DNA of 64,000 bases, taken from NCBI RefSeq assembly GCF_027596085.1, contig NC_072450.1:31029676-31093675 (forward strand), written 5' to 3'. A program made the translations under genes and the position numbers. Below the pieces are notes generated by a model that did no database searches, was not told the DNA's origin, and was given only the letters and a program-made list of their open reading frames with translations. Below, piece by piece: positions 12,746 to 25,039 of this stretch (within the stretch, counting starts at the first letter, position 1; every line of letters starts with the position of its first letter). This stretch comes from Anoplopoma fimbria (Eukaryota; Chordata; Actinopteri; Perciformes; Anoplopomatidae).

Positions 12746-13009
12746 GCTTCAGGGAGGAAGGGAGGGTGGGAGTGGGGGGATGCCAGGTTGAGACACACTT
12801 AAAAGGTTCAGTAGAGTTACAGAAGTGAAACAGAATGTCTTTCTTGTTTTTGTTTTGCAGTATGATATGTATATAACCCACACAATCGTGGGCCAGGACG
12901 TTCAGAGCTGCTGCGAAGTGAGGCAACTTATCCTCACACAACGCTTCTTATGGTATCCTGCGGGAAAAAAATACTCCTCATTTTTCGTGTTTTTTCTCAC
13001 GAAAGTCTG

Positions 13010-13310
13010 CAACAAGCGTCAATTTCCGTTTGTTATATGCATACGGTCTTTTCAAAATAAACTTCCATCTTCACAGGAAACTCAGTTAGGTTTAGGCAAC
13101 AAAACTACTAAGTTAGGCTTAGGAACAGATTGCGAAATACTTAGTTAGGTTTAGGCAACACTACTTGTTTAGGTTTAAAACAGTGGAAGTGTCGCAACTG
13201 AAGTACGCAAGTTCCGTGACAAAAACACCAACTTGTCGTTTCACATGGGGAATGAACAGCTGCCTCCTGGTTACCATATCGCTGTTTGTTGGACCCATCC
13301 ACCTCCCCTT
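13010..13310 (+). repeat. Family A dispersed repeat, copy 1
   Basis: Family A is defined here by three ordered parts: a 'tatgcatannnncttttnaaaataaacttcc' start, repeated 'ttaggtttaggcaacaaaac' units, and an end reading 'cacatgggacacgaa...gtcctgtgtttttgacccatccacc'. This copy shows all three ('cttttcaaaataaacttcca' near 13052, three gtttaggcaac units, 'ggacccatccacctcccc' at about 13289). It has no coding capacity. Other copies in this window are listed separately; the family is known to me as widespread in percomorph fish, but I cannot name its registered entry. Confidence 0.7.
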
Positions 13311-13479
13311 CTGCCTCCCTTTGTGTCTTTATCAGTCTTTATACATCTTTGTTAAAGACTACATGGATACCCATATTAATACCCACGATAAGTGTTCTTG
13401 TGATGCCATAATTCAACAATAAATCACCATTGTTACCTACGCCGTCTACATAAATTACATAACAAACGTTCTTAATTTA

Positions 13480-13620
13480 GCCCAACGTGATCTTCTCCTA
13501 TACAGATCCAATGATTCGGTTTAGGAAATGGTTTTGTGGTCCAAACAGATTCTGCATTTCCTAATTTTGTAAGATATCATACGAACAGTTGTTGCGAGGA
13601 TACGTTGCAAGGGAGCACTT
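13480..13620 (+). repeat. Family A-associated fragment
   Basis: Contains 'gtaagatatcatacgaacag', which recurs almost exactly at about 54031-54050, and 'aacgtgatcttct', related to the edge of the inverted arms at 16.9 and 18.3 kb. It is probably a piece of the same composite repeat. Confidence 0.5.
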
Positions 13621-13675
13621 CAGCAACTCACCGCCCCACATGCACATGATTTAACAGCTTCTTGTATAATCTCAT

Positions 13676-13866
13676 TTTACTACTTTTACCCACTGAAACA
13701 GTGGGGGGTTCAGTGCCTTGCTAAAAGGTAACTCAACTGAAGTGGGAGGAGTATTACTCATCCACTCTATCCACCCACATTCTCCCAGCGAGGATCTCAA
13801 CCTGACAACCCTCCAATCAAAAACCTGCCTCTCTAACCTCTGGGCTAGCAACATACCCTGCCTTGA
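13676..13866 (-). mobile_element. tRNA-derived SINE
   Basis: Read on the minus strand it starts with 'gctagcccagaggttagaga', a tRNA-like A box (about 13831-13847), and has a B-box-like 'ggttgagatcc' (about 13792-13802), the right spacing for an RNA polymerase III internal promoter. The body continues to 'caaggcac'-like and 'cactgaaccccccactg' wording, ending with the cccactgnttcagtggg hairpin. Such retroposons are copied by LINE machinery; both boxes have substitutions, so this copy is probably inactive. Confidence 0.72.
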
Positions 13867-13869
13867 CAT

Positions 13870-14640
13870 TCAGAAATTCACCAAGCAGCCTCGCTAACTG
13901 ACAAAAATGCAACTAATGGCCCTTGAAGTTGCACATTAAAACTGCATTACTTTCCACAGGAGATCAAAGCTGTTCTTATTTGTGAGAAGCCCAAAATGTT
14001 ATGAGGTTACATATATGGATGAGAGACATCCCGTCAAAGCATGTAACGCTAGGCTGGAAAGCCTTCCACTCCCCTGCGGTCGTCCAGGCAAGCAGATTTG
14101 CTTACCGGCCTTGTATTTATTCCATACCTGAGGGATGCATACCAAATACAGCCCCAGACCTGGCCTGGATTAGGTCTGCACTGCTTGTCAGATTGCTGCT
14201 CCCTTGGCTGAAGCACGGCAGACGTATTTGCACCCCGGGGGTTGAGCGTAGAAGCTGCAGCTAAAACCACAGCAAATAAACTCCATGTGCCGCAGTACAG
14301 GTCACGCTGCCTACTTACATGTTTGTCATTAGCCTTCCTGCAGGGAAGAGCCAAACAGGCTTGAGTACTTCAGCAGATGAGCAGCTCTGGGAGAGCATGC
14401 ACACTATTTTACACTTCCTTTATTTGATGAGGCAGAGCAAAATACTGCGTGTGCAAACGCTTGCACTCAGTCATTGTTGGTTTAATGATACATTTGGCTG
14501 ATTGGGCCTTTATATATCGGATGAGTCACATACATGTGACGATTTAAGGAGCCACCTGAGTTTATTTTAATGGGTTTCATTTCATGATGGAAATATGTTA
14601 CAACTAATGCGAATATAACGCTTTCATTCCCAACTCTTCA
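13870..14640. other. Unique stretch without a recognisable gene
   Basis: Moderate GC between 14040 and 14400, AT-rich after. Frames of up to about 100 codons on both strands overlap each other and match nothing I know. Confidence 0.5.
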
Positions 14641-14641
14641 A

Positions 14642-14692
14642 ATGGTAAGTGGACTGTACTTGTATAGCGCTTTTCTAGTCTTCCGACTCTAG
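14642..14692 (-). mobile_element. SINE tail fragment (minus strand)
   Basis: The reverse complement reads 'ggaagactagaaaagcgcta' and 'tacaagtacagtcca', almost identical to the 3' tail of the full SINE at 53519-53829. Only about 50 bp are present, as expected of a strongly 5'-truncated insertion. Confidence 0.8.
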
Positions 14693-14854
14693 TCTTCTCA
14701 TTTATTCTTCATCAATCAACAAATCATTTAATATACAAAATGTTTATTTAATATAATTTTTTTTAATACAAAAATCTGTAACTCGTTAAACACCCATACT
14801 GACTTATTCATGTTTATATGAGGGCTTAATACCAACATGTGAAATTAACAATTA

Positions 14855-14896
14855 CAATCAAAGCTGCAATTGTTGCAACAATTGCAGCTTTGATTG
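14855..14896. repeat. Perfect 42-bp palindrome
   Basis: Two 21-base arms (starting 'caatcaaagctgcaattg') meet with no spacer and are exact reverse complements. One strand can extrude a cruciform of 21 bp minus the few bases of the loop. It is flanked by AT-rich single-copy sequence rather than a known repeat. Confidence 0.95.
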
Positions 14897-15277
14897 ACTT
14901 TGTTTTAAAGTGTACTGTCTGTTATCTCTCTCCTGGCTGACTACCTCATCATGAAGAACCTGCACAAACACAGCCCCACTACGAGAGAAGCTGTGTGTGT
15001 GTGCTTGCATTTGTCTGTGTACATGCCACGTGTTGTCTAAGTGTCGGCCTGCCTTTCCTCACTTTAGTTGACCTTAAAAAAGGCCAAAAGAGGAGCCATT
15101 ACCTCCCCACTCCCTGCAAACTGTCCGTACCAGGCTCCAGCCACCACGCCAAATGGCCCCAGGTTTACCTGTCATTCCACGCCATCATTCATTTCAGACA
15201 ATCTCACTGGGTCACTGGAAATCACACAGAGAGCAGAGAGACTACTTTAAGTTGTGAGAGGAATCTAAGCCGGTGAA

Positions 15278-15299
15278 AGATCTTGACATGTCAAGATCT
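15278..15299. repeat. Perfect 22-bp palindrome
   Basis: 'agatcttgaca' is followed directly by its exact reverse complement. It lies about 380 bp after the 42-bp palindrome. Confidence 0.93.
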
Positions 15300-16235
15300 G
15301 GGTTGACAGTTTTTTTTTTTGCAGCCTGGAAATCACTATTGTGCATCCCAATATTATAGGATTCATTTGTTTTCCCCTGCCCATGGGTGGGATTCGGCCA
15401 TGCAACAGTATGTGCATGATTATGTGTGAAGGAGATGGAAAACGATGTAACAAGAAAAAGTGAGGAGAGCGCTCTCACCATGCAGCATGAGAGGAGGTCA
15501 GGACTGCTTGTGTGTGGGAGGTGCAGGGCTTTCATACAAATTTGGTTTTATATAAAACAGCATTAGTGAAAGCAGGGCTGGCCACTGAGTGCACTTCAAA
15601 TGTTAAAAGAAGAGCATGAGATATTAGTGCTTGCTATGAATATATTCTTCTCTCTTTAGCTGGTGGGTAAAGTGTAAAGGACATAGAAGTAAATGGGAGC
15701 GATACTGATGGTACCAAGCTCAGTGTACACATGGCAAATGGTACACAAAGAAATGCAGAACAAGGTTGGTTGAGATGAGCTTTAAAGAAATGACTGGTTA
15801 CATTTGAAATGCAAGATCCTTATTTGTCTCTATTTTTGCGAGCCGGTGTTTGAGTTACAGTGGCTTTCAGGGGTGGGGATGGAGGGTACTGTGCACTAAC
15901 CTGACGCACAACATGGTTTGTTACAGAGGACCATTTGAGAAGATGTCTTTGGAACATGTTTATAAAAGGGCAGGCTTAAAAAAAAAAAAAAAAAAAAGAG
16001 ACATCACTAGGTGATCGGATGAAACATCTGACAATCAACTCTTGCTGAAGCCAGTCAGCTGAAGAGTGAAGATGTCTTTTCCTTGGAGAAAATCCTTTAG
16101 TGTAGTTCTTTAATGTTCTTAATAAAGAAATACTCTCCAGTTGTGATTTAACTGATGCTATTACAGCATCTTCACTGACCGCCAATGATGTATTGAACAA
16201 ACAGTCGCCTCTCTGTGCCATCGCGTCACACACAG
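15300..16235. other. Stretch without a recognisable gene
   Basis: Includes a T run near 15310 and an A run at about 15979-15997. Nothing gene-like; no second copy of any part was seen. Confidence 0.5.
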
Positions 16236-16239
16236 GCTG

Positions 16240-16615
16240 TATAAAATATAGACCTAGTCTCCGTGACGTAGCCCATAGGTTTCTAAAGATGTGGGTGGCT
16301 CTGGCCTAGCTAGAGCCCCTGGTACAGCACCCACCTGTCAATCAATGCAACTATGCACTCAATTATGCCTAACATTAAGCATTAATAGAAATGAAACAGG
16401 TGACTTTTATAAACATTCAGCCCCAGTACAGTTTTAATGAACTTGGGAATTAGCTATAGGGACCAAAAGTGCTTTTTGTAAAAATGTAAAAATGTTTATT
16501 TCTGCTGTATAGGCATTTTAACATGGGGGTCTCTGAGGATTGAGCTGCTTTTGGAGCCTTAAGTGGCCATCCAAAGAACTGCTGGTTTTGGCTTCATTTC
16601 TCAGCATCAGAGGTG
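16240..16615 (+). repeat. Family B dispersed repeat, forward copy
   Basis: Contains 'acccacctgtcaatcaatgc', 'caattatgcctaacattaag', 'tttatttctgctgta', 'aacatgggggtctctgagga' and 'cttttggagcc'. The reverse complement of 24774-25035 shows the same blocks in the same order. I recognise it as a widespread non-coding repeat of percomorph fish. It has no frame. Confidence 0.75.
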
Positions 16616-16899
16616 GGCATTTGGTCACACATACCTAAACGACGCTCGTAGCAACCAGTAGCTCCTCTCTGGCTGCTGATTGGTTCGTTACACTGTGGTT
16701 GCGACACAAATGCATTTTCTGATTAGATGAATTTCCGTGCAATCTCTTAAATCTCGCCTGATCTCACGATATCACAAGGATCCAACAGCTGTTCGAGGTA
16801 AACTGAACACATTCATGCACATGCAAACATATGCAAAAATATTTTCAAAATGAATTCAGACATGATGCATCAATATCACTTAATGTGCTGGTACACGGC

Positions 16900-17142
16900 C
16901 ATTTCACGTATTGCTGTGAGATTGCGTTGGTTTGTCTTTAGCTAAAATATGCTATCCAGCTAGTTGGCTTACTCAAAATTAAGGTTACCTTGCTAGAACC
17001 CTGAATGTACAGACAGGATCTGTGTTCAAGAAGTAAGGAATCCAAACCAACCTTAAATAGACATTAGTAATGTATTAGTAACACACAGTACTAAAATTCA
17101 GCCTCGGGGCATGACCTCAGCAGTATGTTGTGTGGTTCACTC
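16900..17142 (+). repeat. Left arm of a large inverted repeat
   Basis: Matches the reverse complement of 17993-18290 in ordered blocks: 'tgctatccagctagttggct' (16950), 'caggatctgtgttcaagaag' (17014) and, best, 17099-17142 ('cagcctcggggcatgacctc' onward, only about 2 mismatches in 44). The arms differ by several insertions and deletions between blocks. Confidence 0.85.
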
Positions 17143-17149
17143 TTCACCA

Positions 17150-17215
17150 CTTGGTTAGGTTTAGGAAAACATCATTGTTGGGCTTAAAAGAAGCTTAAAG
17201 GAGCCTTTACTTGGG
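17150..17215 (+). repeat. Family A fragment, copy 2
   Basis: 'ttggttaggtttaggaaaac' then 'attgttgggcttaaaag' follows the left arm directly. The same wording follows the outer side of the right arm at 18.3 kb. Confidence 0.6.
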
Positions 17216-17219
17216 TCTT

Positions 17220-17992
17220 GAAGAGCTGCAAAGACAAATTCAAATGTGCACTGTACTTTTACTACCACTTGACAACTTTAATGCTAATTTCCTCTATGCA
17301 CCAAGCGCCAACACCTGTGTGCTCTGAGCTATCTCTCTCTCGACCACTCACAAGTTACGCACTAAGCTAGTCCTTAGCGGCCTGGCCAGGGCTTTTTTAC
17401 CAAGAGTGCATTTGGCGCACTCCCGTTGCACTTGGCAGGGCACACCTGCTAGCTTGACGCAGGTTTCACCAAAATAGAGTCCATCAGATAACTTTGATTA
17501 AATTTGAATCACACAATTGTTGATTATGATTGTATAAAGGTTAAACACGTTAGACGCCATAGACGTAGACAACCAACATGACACTAAAACCTTGGCTTAA
17601 ACGTTACACCTTTAATAGCTTAGCACAACACCTGAAAGTTGGGAGGACAAAACATTATTATTTTCCCCCCTTTTTCAGCGCCAGTTAAGCCATGGTGGCT
17701 ATCTTATGTCAAAGACACAGGGCACATATCATATAGCTCCAAAGGACTTGCTTTGTTTGGTACATAAACTGTTAAAGCTTTTAAAAATGTGAAATGGAAA
17801 TACACTGTTTTTCAACTGAAAAACATCAACACAGTTTGTCCCCCTCTGTCCTGCTACCATTAAACACATCCATGTCTCAACTTGCTGCTAATCTTTTACC
17901 TGAGATGGTCTTGGGCTTAGTGGGGATGGGAAAGAACAGAAATCTTAAATGAACGATATTTGATGTTTTTTTTGGAATGATGTAGATGTGTG
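17220..17992. other. Spacer between the inverted arms
   Basis: Single-copy looking sequence of about 770 bp with no coding frame and no transposase trace, including 'cctggccaggg' near 17381 and a C/T run near 17664. Confidence 0.5.
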
Positions 17993-18290
17993 GAGTGAAC
18001 CACACAACCTACTGCTGAGGTCATGCCCCTAGGCTGGATTTTCTTGTGCTGTCTCACAACGTCGATGTAAGGTGGATTTGCATTCCTTACTTCTGGAACA
18101 CAGATCCTGGTATTTCTTCTTTTTTTTTTTTCTATTACAGCTCTCTATACATCCATGGTTCATCCAAGGTAGCGGGCAAGCAGGTGTGAAACCTAAATAG
18201 TGCGTAAGCCAACTAGCCGGATAGCAGTTTGTAGCGGCTCAGTGCTTTACAAAGATAAACCAGCGTGATCTCAAAGAAATATGTAAAATG
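17993..18290 (-). repeat. Right arm of a large inverted repeat
   Basis: Reverse complement partner of 16900-17142. It carries an extra T-rich insert near 18117-18133 that the left arm lacks. Outer edge 'aaagaaatatgtaaaatg' pairs with 'catttcacgtattgctg' of the left arm. Confidence 0.85.
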
Positions 18291-18520
18291 TCTAAGAACT
18301 TTAGGCAGCAAAAACACAAGTTAGGATTAGGAAAAACATGACGGTTGGGCTTTAAATAAATACCCTTAGGTAAAGGCAACAAAAGGTTTAGAAAAATGTC
18401 ACAAACCTAACTTTATAAAAGCTCAACAAACCTTTAGGACAAGGACATGCCATTCTCAAACTCCTTTCTTGTGGTTGAAAGTCCTGTGTTTTGACCCATC
18501 CACCTTACATCCATCCCACC
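18291..18520 (+). repeat. Family A dispersed repeat, copy 3
   Basis: Shows 'aagttaggattaggaaaaac', 'ggttgggctttaaataa', 'ggtaaaggcaacaaaaggtt' and the family end 'gtcctgtgttttgacccatc' plus 'caccttacatcc'. It is diverged but in the family order. Confidence 0.68.
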
Positions 18521-19261
18521 ACAAGTAGTATTTCTCTCTGTTTGTACTACTTGGCTCTTAGTGTCCATAATCTCATGGATGTGTTTAATTTGTGTCCACT
18601 ACAAAAGGATACTAATTGACTTTCCTTTGGCATTGTTTCCATGGTGCCGACACACACTTTTAACACATTACGTGCTGCCGCCAGCTAATGAGCTGTTAAG
18701 AGGTCGTGGTCATTTGATGCGTTTCTGTGACCACGTTGATATAAACACAACACAATTACAGTAGTGGCAGTGAGAATGAGAACAGCAGTGCAGACATGCC
18801 TCCTTTAAACCTGATCTGGGATTGATCATCTGTGGGAAACTCAATAGGAAATACTTCTAATATATTGTCGTACAACTACCGACAGTGTTGGAAACCACAG
18901 ACCATAAAGCATTCCCACTTCAACTGCTACTGCCATCTATCTGTCAAATGTACTTTCTATGCAGCCATTAAACATATGAGTCACCGTTAAATGTTACTTT
19001 CCATCCGCTGGTGAGAATCACATGTAGGATCCTCTGTGACGAGGACGTTCTACAACATGTCTCATCTCAGTTGAGTCTAGAGCAGAGTGGGGGTGTGTTC
19101 TGGAAAGATGTCCGGCCCATATGAGGGAAACTGATGGGAACCAGCTGCCTGTCTGTTCAACTGCCACTGAGATGGTGTGAAGGCATCCCTCCTAAGGACA
19201 CGTGTTGGACACACCTGCAGGTAAAGGCATTAGCAGGAACAAAAACAGCTCAGCAGCTCAC

Positions 19262-19265
<4 letters not shown>
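18521..19265. other. Stretch without a recognisable gene
   Basis: Unique sequence of average composition. Nothing further seen. Confidence 0.5.

Positions 19266-19349
<84 letters not shown>
19266..19349. repeat. Long CA microsatellite
   Basis: Pure ac repeat of about 84 bp. Confidence 0.97.
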
Positions 19350-19352
<3 letters not shown>

Positions 19353-19789
19353 TCTACATCAATGGTGCTATAAACTGATGAGACAAGCAGCATTCCTCTC
19401 AAGAAATGTATCTCCTACAGTGGAGAGTTATAACGGGTAATACTTAATTTCAAATGGTGCTCATGAGGCTTTAGAGCTGCATGAGATCATAAACATTCAT
19501 GTAAAAGAAATGAATACTTCATGTGGGAACTGAAAAAGAGATGCAAAATGCACCTAATAATGATCTTTTCATGTATTTATTAATCTGCCAATTCAAATGA
19601 AAAATGTTCGCAAATCTTCAAAACGCTTGTTTTATCCAACCAACAGTCCAGCCAGTACAACAACAAGCGCCACTCTACCATTCCAACTCAAATTGTGTAT
19701 GTTTATGCCATACTCATTCATAACCAATAACATTATAATAAACATCAAAATAACTCCACTAAGCCAGGCCCAGCTGCCTGCGTCTGTTC

Positions 19790-19930
19790 GAAAATCACGT
19801 GCTGACGAAGGCGTACTGCATACTACATGCTCAATCACTATGTACTGCATACTGCCTATTAAATGAACAGTTAAGTAATTTTACCAGCAGACTGTTCACA
19901 CCACGGGTTCACTGAAGTATGCACAAGCCA
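19790..19930. repeat. Possible dispersed repeat with TGCATACT words
   Basis: 'gcgtactgcatactacatgc' and 'tatgtactgcatactgccta' repeat the tactgcatac word, a pattern I associate with a common fish repeat. No second locus was found in the window. Confidence 0.3.
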
Positions 19931-20906
19931 CGACCGGGACGGTTTCAAGGCACCCTGTAGCGGCCCTCAGATCTCCGGAAACGATCACGTTCAATTTTCT
20001 TCCAAACAGATGTTAAACTGACGACATGTTGGGAACAAAATTGTAATGTTCTACCTGTTTTCTGGAGTCAAACTATTTACTATGAATACCACACAATTAA
20101 AGTCCTACATTCAAATGTTTACTTCAAGTACAGAGTGAAATGTACTTAAATTCACTTAACCCCTGTTCAAAGTGGAGCTTTCATCCTGCTATGATGCTGG
20201 ATAGTATTATGAATGATAATACATCTTACTTTAAGTTTTATATTTTGTGAGCCAAATCTGATTCTGCAACGTGGCCACTAACATTTCTTTGACAGGTAAA
20301 TGTAGTACTACAATGTAGAAGTACACAGTAAGTAGTATTTTTGAAGTTATCTCCGGATACAATAAGTTAGAATAGTGACTCATAGTAAATTCTTTATTTT
20401 GATTTTTCAAATCTATAGCGTTTATATAGTTGGGGGCCCCTGACAACGGGGGCCAGCGTTCCCAAACGGTCAGATCCCCTGGTGTTTCTCTCTGATTTAG
20501 GAGTGTACTTCAGTGGTGTTTCTGACCATAAGTAGCTACTACTTGGGTGTTTGACTTCATTGGCTACTTTATGTCATAGCAGGCGTATGCCTCAGAACCC
20601 AAGGAAGCGCAGTGTTGAGTATAAAGTCTGTTTGAGCTGTTCTCAGGAAAGCTGAAAAAGCAACACTACAGGCACTGCACTAGTCGTTTGGTAATTTCCT
20701 GTCCGTTAACTCGTGGATCAGTCAGTGAATTGATGAAAAGTTTCAGCACTGATATAAAACCTTAAAAATCATATCATTTATCTCTTTATTTCAATCACCA
20801 AATGCATTATTTACAAGTAATATATCTGTGGTTTTAACATGCCAATGTAGTTGCAAACTGAGATCAGTGACTTTTGGATCCAAACTAAAGTGGCATCCAC
20901 AGCAGT
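19931..20906. other. AT-rich stretch without a recognisable gene
   Basis: A small GC-rich island at about 20430-20480 ('ggggcccctgacaacggggg') breaks otherwise AT-rich sequence. A sentence near 20610 ('cgcagtgttgagtataaagt') may be repeat-derived. No gene seen. Confidence 0.45.
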
Positions 20907-21935
<1,029 letters not shown>

Positions 21936-21939
21936 CCCA

Positions 21940-22295
21940 CCCTCCCCGCCACTCGTAATGGCTGCATTAGACGCTCATCCCCTCCGCACCCGACACCTGG
22001 CCCTCGCTCTCTTTGGACTTACTGTTTGCATTACAACGCTGTTTAATGGGCTCTTTAGAGGGGCTGAGGGGGCTGGGGGCAGGGGAGGGCAGGAAACTTT
22101 CCAAGAGTTTCCAGTAGATGAGGACCCAGCAAGGAGCCACTGGGAAGGTCCGGTGTGAGAGTGATAGATGGCACCGTGTTGAAGTGGAGGGCGGAGGGAG
22201 CTGGAAATGGGGGTCCATTACTTATTACTGAATGCCCTCTCTGTCTAGCCACGCCGCTCGGCTCGCTGTCTGATGGACAGACAAACTCTGGGAAG
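21940..22295. promoter_or_regulatory. Candidate regulatory block
   Basis: Two unique sub-blocks stand out: 21955-22050, with 'gtaatggctgcattagacgc' and 'tttgcattacaacgctgttt', and 22160-22290, with 'ggtccattacttattactga' and 'gccacgccgctcggctcgct'. The sequence is GC-richer than its surroundings, with TAAT-type cores and no acceptable coding frame. Confidence 0.25.
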
Positions 22296-22362
22296 TGGAG
22301 CTTTGGATGAGTGTGTTCTCTGACCGGCCCCAGACAGAGGGCCAATCAATAGCTCCCTATCC

Positions 22363-22377
22363 TTCTCTCTCTCTCTG

Positions 22378-22425
<48 letters not shown>
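22363..22425. repeat. CT microsatellite
   Basis: About 63 bp of ct/tc repeat with two 'tgtct' interruptions near its start. It is a pure polypyrimidine strand apart from those, so triplex-capable. Confidence 0.96.
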
Positions 22426-22428
<3 letters not shown>

Positions 22429-22429
22429 A

Positions 22430-23465
22430 CTTTCCAGTCAAAACAATCCAGATACCTTCTGACACAAATGTAAAGAGTTTGTCCACAAACATGCCAGAGC
22501 TGAAACTAAAGATCCAGCGTTGGTAGACACTGGCACTAACCGGAATAGTACGAGCACACCAACAGCATGACGGACTACACTCACACTCTACCACTGCATT
22601 ATTCACCAGACTGGCTGGATGCAGCAGAGTGGCGGGGCTCTCAAGATGCCTGGCTCAGGGAGAGAGAAAAAAAAAACACAAAATTGTAAGAGAGAAGAGA
22701 AAAAAAGGAAGAGAGAAAGAGCCACCTGGACGCCATCAGTCTCAGAGAAGGTAAACATCTCCCACATTCCTCTAAGGCACACTGGCCTACAGGGGTCGAA
22801 GGTCGTGATGACAAACGAGTGACCCAGGAGCCCTGAGAGGCCAAGAGAGGAGCCTCTGGAATCTCTCAGCAGGGGGACGGGGGGGACACAGAGACATATT
22901 CAGCGGCCCAGGAGCCAGGGATAAAAGGATAGTGCAATACAAGGTCTCAAGACCACTAAGCAAGACCCAACCTGTGGATCTCCCTCTGAGTCTCCAGCAT
23001 TCCCCTTTCTACCTTCTGTTATGGAAGCTAACGCCAAGATACTATTTTCATCACAGATCGTCATTATCAGGTTCAACAGGGGCACATTATAAATATCAGA
23101 CTGGACCAAAGAAAAATGTGTAAAAAAAAAGAAAAAAGGAAGTGGGTTTCAACTGCAACTGTAAGACTAAGCCTATAGTAGTAGTAGGAAGTCAGTTGTA
23201 ACTCAGGAATGTGTAATGACAATATTTCATGTGTAAGGAATGGAAGGCATGTTGGGGGGGGTTGGGGTCTGAGGGTGACGATGATGAGGCACAACTGGAA
23301 GCCGGACTGCTCCCAGGTGTCCACCATCTCTACTCCATTATGAGCATTCATGTTTGTATTAAGACAGATCTTTGTAAGCTATCTGAACACATGTTATTTA
23401 TACTTTTACAGCTTTAGCCCCACCCCCATGGCTTGAAGTGCGGACATTAATAGAGGCAGTTATAG
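22430..23465. other. Stretch without a recognisable gene
   Basis: Purine-rich around 22656-22730 and 23118-23143. Nothing further seen. Confidence 0.5.
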
Positions 23466-23469
23466 GGAC

Positions 23470-23725
23470 ATGTTAAAGGAACAGTTCAGCCGAAAATCAA
23501 AGATGTAAATGTTTCCGCTTCCTTTAGCCCTGTTTTCCAGTCTATCTGCCGTAAGGATGTGTGCCGTCTCTTGAATATAATGGGACTACATGGTACTGGG
23601 TTTATGGTGCTCAGAGCGCCATAAAAACAACAGCTGTGTCTCTTTCCACAAATCATGACCCAGTCACTCAAGATAATCCACTGACAATCTCCAAATTCTT
23701 AAGACTGCTATGCACCCAATCGGAA
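23470..23725 (+). repeat. Fish dispersed repeat fragment
   Basis: 'taaaggaacagttcagccga' leads to 'tggtgctcagagcgccataa' and 'tctttccacaaatcatgacc', then 'actcaagataatccactgac'. I recognise this sequence order from a repeat common in percomorph genomes. No second copy lies in the window, so the family call depends on recall. Confidence 0.55.
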
Positions 23726-23779
23726 ATTCAACATGGCACTTTTTTGCAACACACTACTCACAGTTCTCTACCTAAGACA

Positions 23780-23965
23780 TAGAAATCTGACATTAAGTCA
23801 CTTGAGAACTTCGGTAACTGCATTTCTGTGGTTATTTTAACCTAAATGACGATCTGTTCCTAAACCTAACCAAGTTGTTTTGTTGCTTAAACCTAAGTGA
23901 GTTTCCTGTGAAGATGGAAGTTTATTATTTAGACCGTATGCATATAACGAGCGGAAGTCTACACA
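23780..23965 (-). repeat. Family A dispersed repeat, copy 4
   Basis: Reverse orientation: 'ttcctaaacctaaccaagtt', 'gcttaaacctaagtgagttt', 'gaagatggaagtttattatt', 'gaccgtatgcatataacgag'. It pairs closely with the start of copy 1 read on the other strand. Confidence 0.75.
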
Positions 23966-23969
23966 TCTA

Positions 23970-24770
23970 ATTGTATTTATTTCATCTTCTAACAGATTGC
24001 ATGGCCTATTGCTTAAATAGCATCCAATTCATACAGAGGATCCAGGTTCATGGGAGGATCTACCTTGTTTAGGAGCAAAAACACAACCAGCTCCAGGCTG
24101 TGTAGCTCAGCCTGACCCTGACCTCTGACCTCTCTGACATCAGGAGCCTCTGAGCAGTTTCACAAGTACTGACAATATGATTCAGTCCTGTGGTAATGCT
24201 CTTACCTTTCAACATCAGCTGGTTGTGTAGACGGCCGACAATAAGCTAACCAGATACAATGTGAGTCAGACTGACTGAGAGACCAGGGGAGTGTGTGAGT
24301 GCTGTAGCTTGAAGCCACAGACCTGCCTGACCGGCGAACTCCCTTCCAGCTCTCTTACGCACCCTGACAAACACACTCATATTCCCATCCGCATTAGCAA
24401 AATACTTCCTGAGAAAGCTCATAGCAACTCATGGGCACAATGACGCGTACCGGGACCATCTGCTACCTCGTCCTTCCCCACATCCAGCCTCTGAAGGGGC
24501 AGCTAAGGCAGGAGAGGAAGGAAGAACGGAATGTATGCTCCATTAAAAAAATATGAAACAAGATTTTGTATCAAATACATCACCTTTTTACTTTAACCAC
24601 AAAAGGAAGAGTTTCAAAAACCACCGGAGCACATAAATCAAGCGCAAATTTAAGTGTCATTAGTTTTAATTAAGGCGTTTTTTTGTCTTGCAAACAAGTT
24701 TTAAGTTTTCAGCAGTTTCTTCTCTATACTGGACTGACAGAGAATTATTTTGTCATTGAACAGTGCTCAC
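23970..24770. other. Stretch without a recognisable gene
   Basis: Unique, average composition. Nothing recognised. Confidence 0.45.
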
Positions 24771-24773
24771 CAA

Positions 24774-25035
24774 GTTCCTCGAATGGCCCCATGAGGCTGG
24801 CTCCAAAAGTGAGTCAATCCCTATAGACCCCCATTTAAAAAATACCCAACTTTACAGCAGAAGTTAACATAGTTAGTGCCTGGTACAAAAAAGTGTTCAG
24901 GTCTCTACAGCTAATATCCCCATTCATGACAACTGTACAAGGGGTGACTTATTATATTATTATGCATAATATAATAGTTATGCATAATTAAGTGCATAGC
25001 TGCTTTGAGTGACAAGTCGACACTCAGGAGTGGGC
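24774..25035 (-). repeat. Family B dispersed repeat, reverse copy
   Basis: 'ggctggctccaaaagtgagt', 'tccctatagacccccattta', 'caactttacagcagaagtta' and 'tatgcataattaagtgcata' are the reverse complement of the blocks at 16240-16615. The copy is cut shorter and has an AT-rich insert around 24949-24985 containing 'tattatgcataata', a small palindrome. Confidence 0.78.
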
Positions 25036-25039
25036 TGTT

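Noticed and set aside
16240..16615. Initially read as a possible conserved exon because of unusually word-like sequence
   Set aside because: The same blocks recur in reverse at 24774-25035 and have stops in all frames; it is a dispersed repeat.
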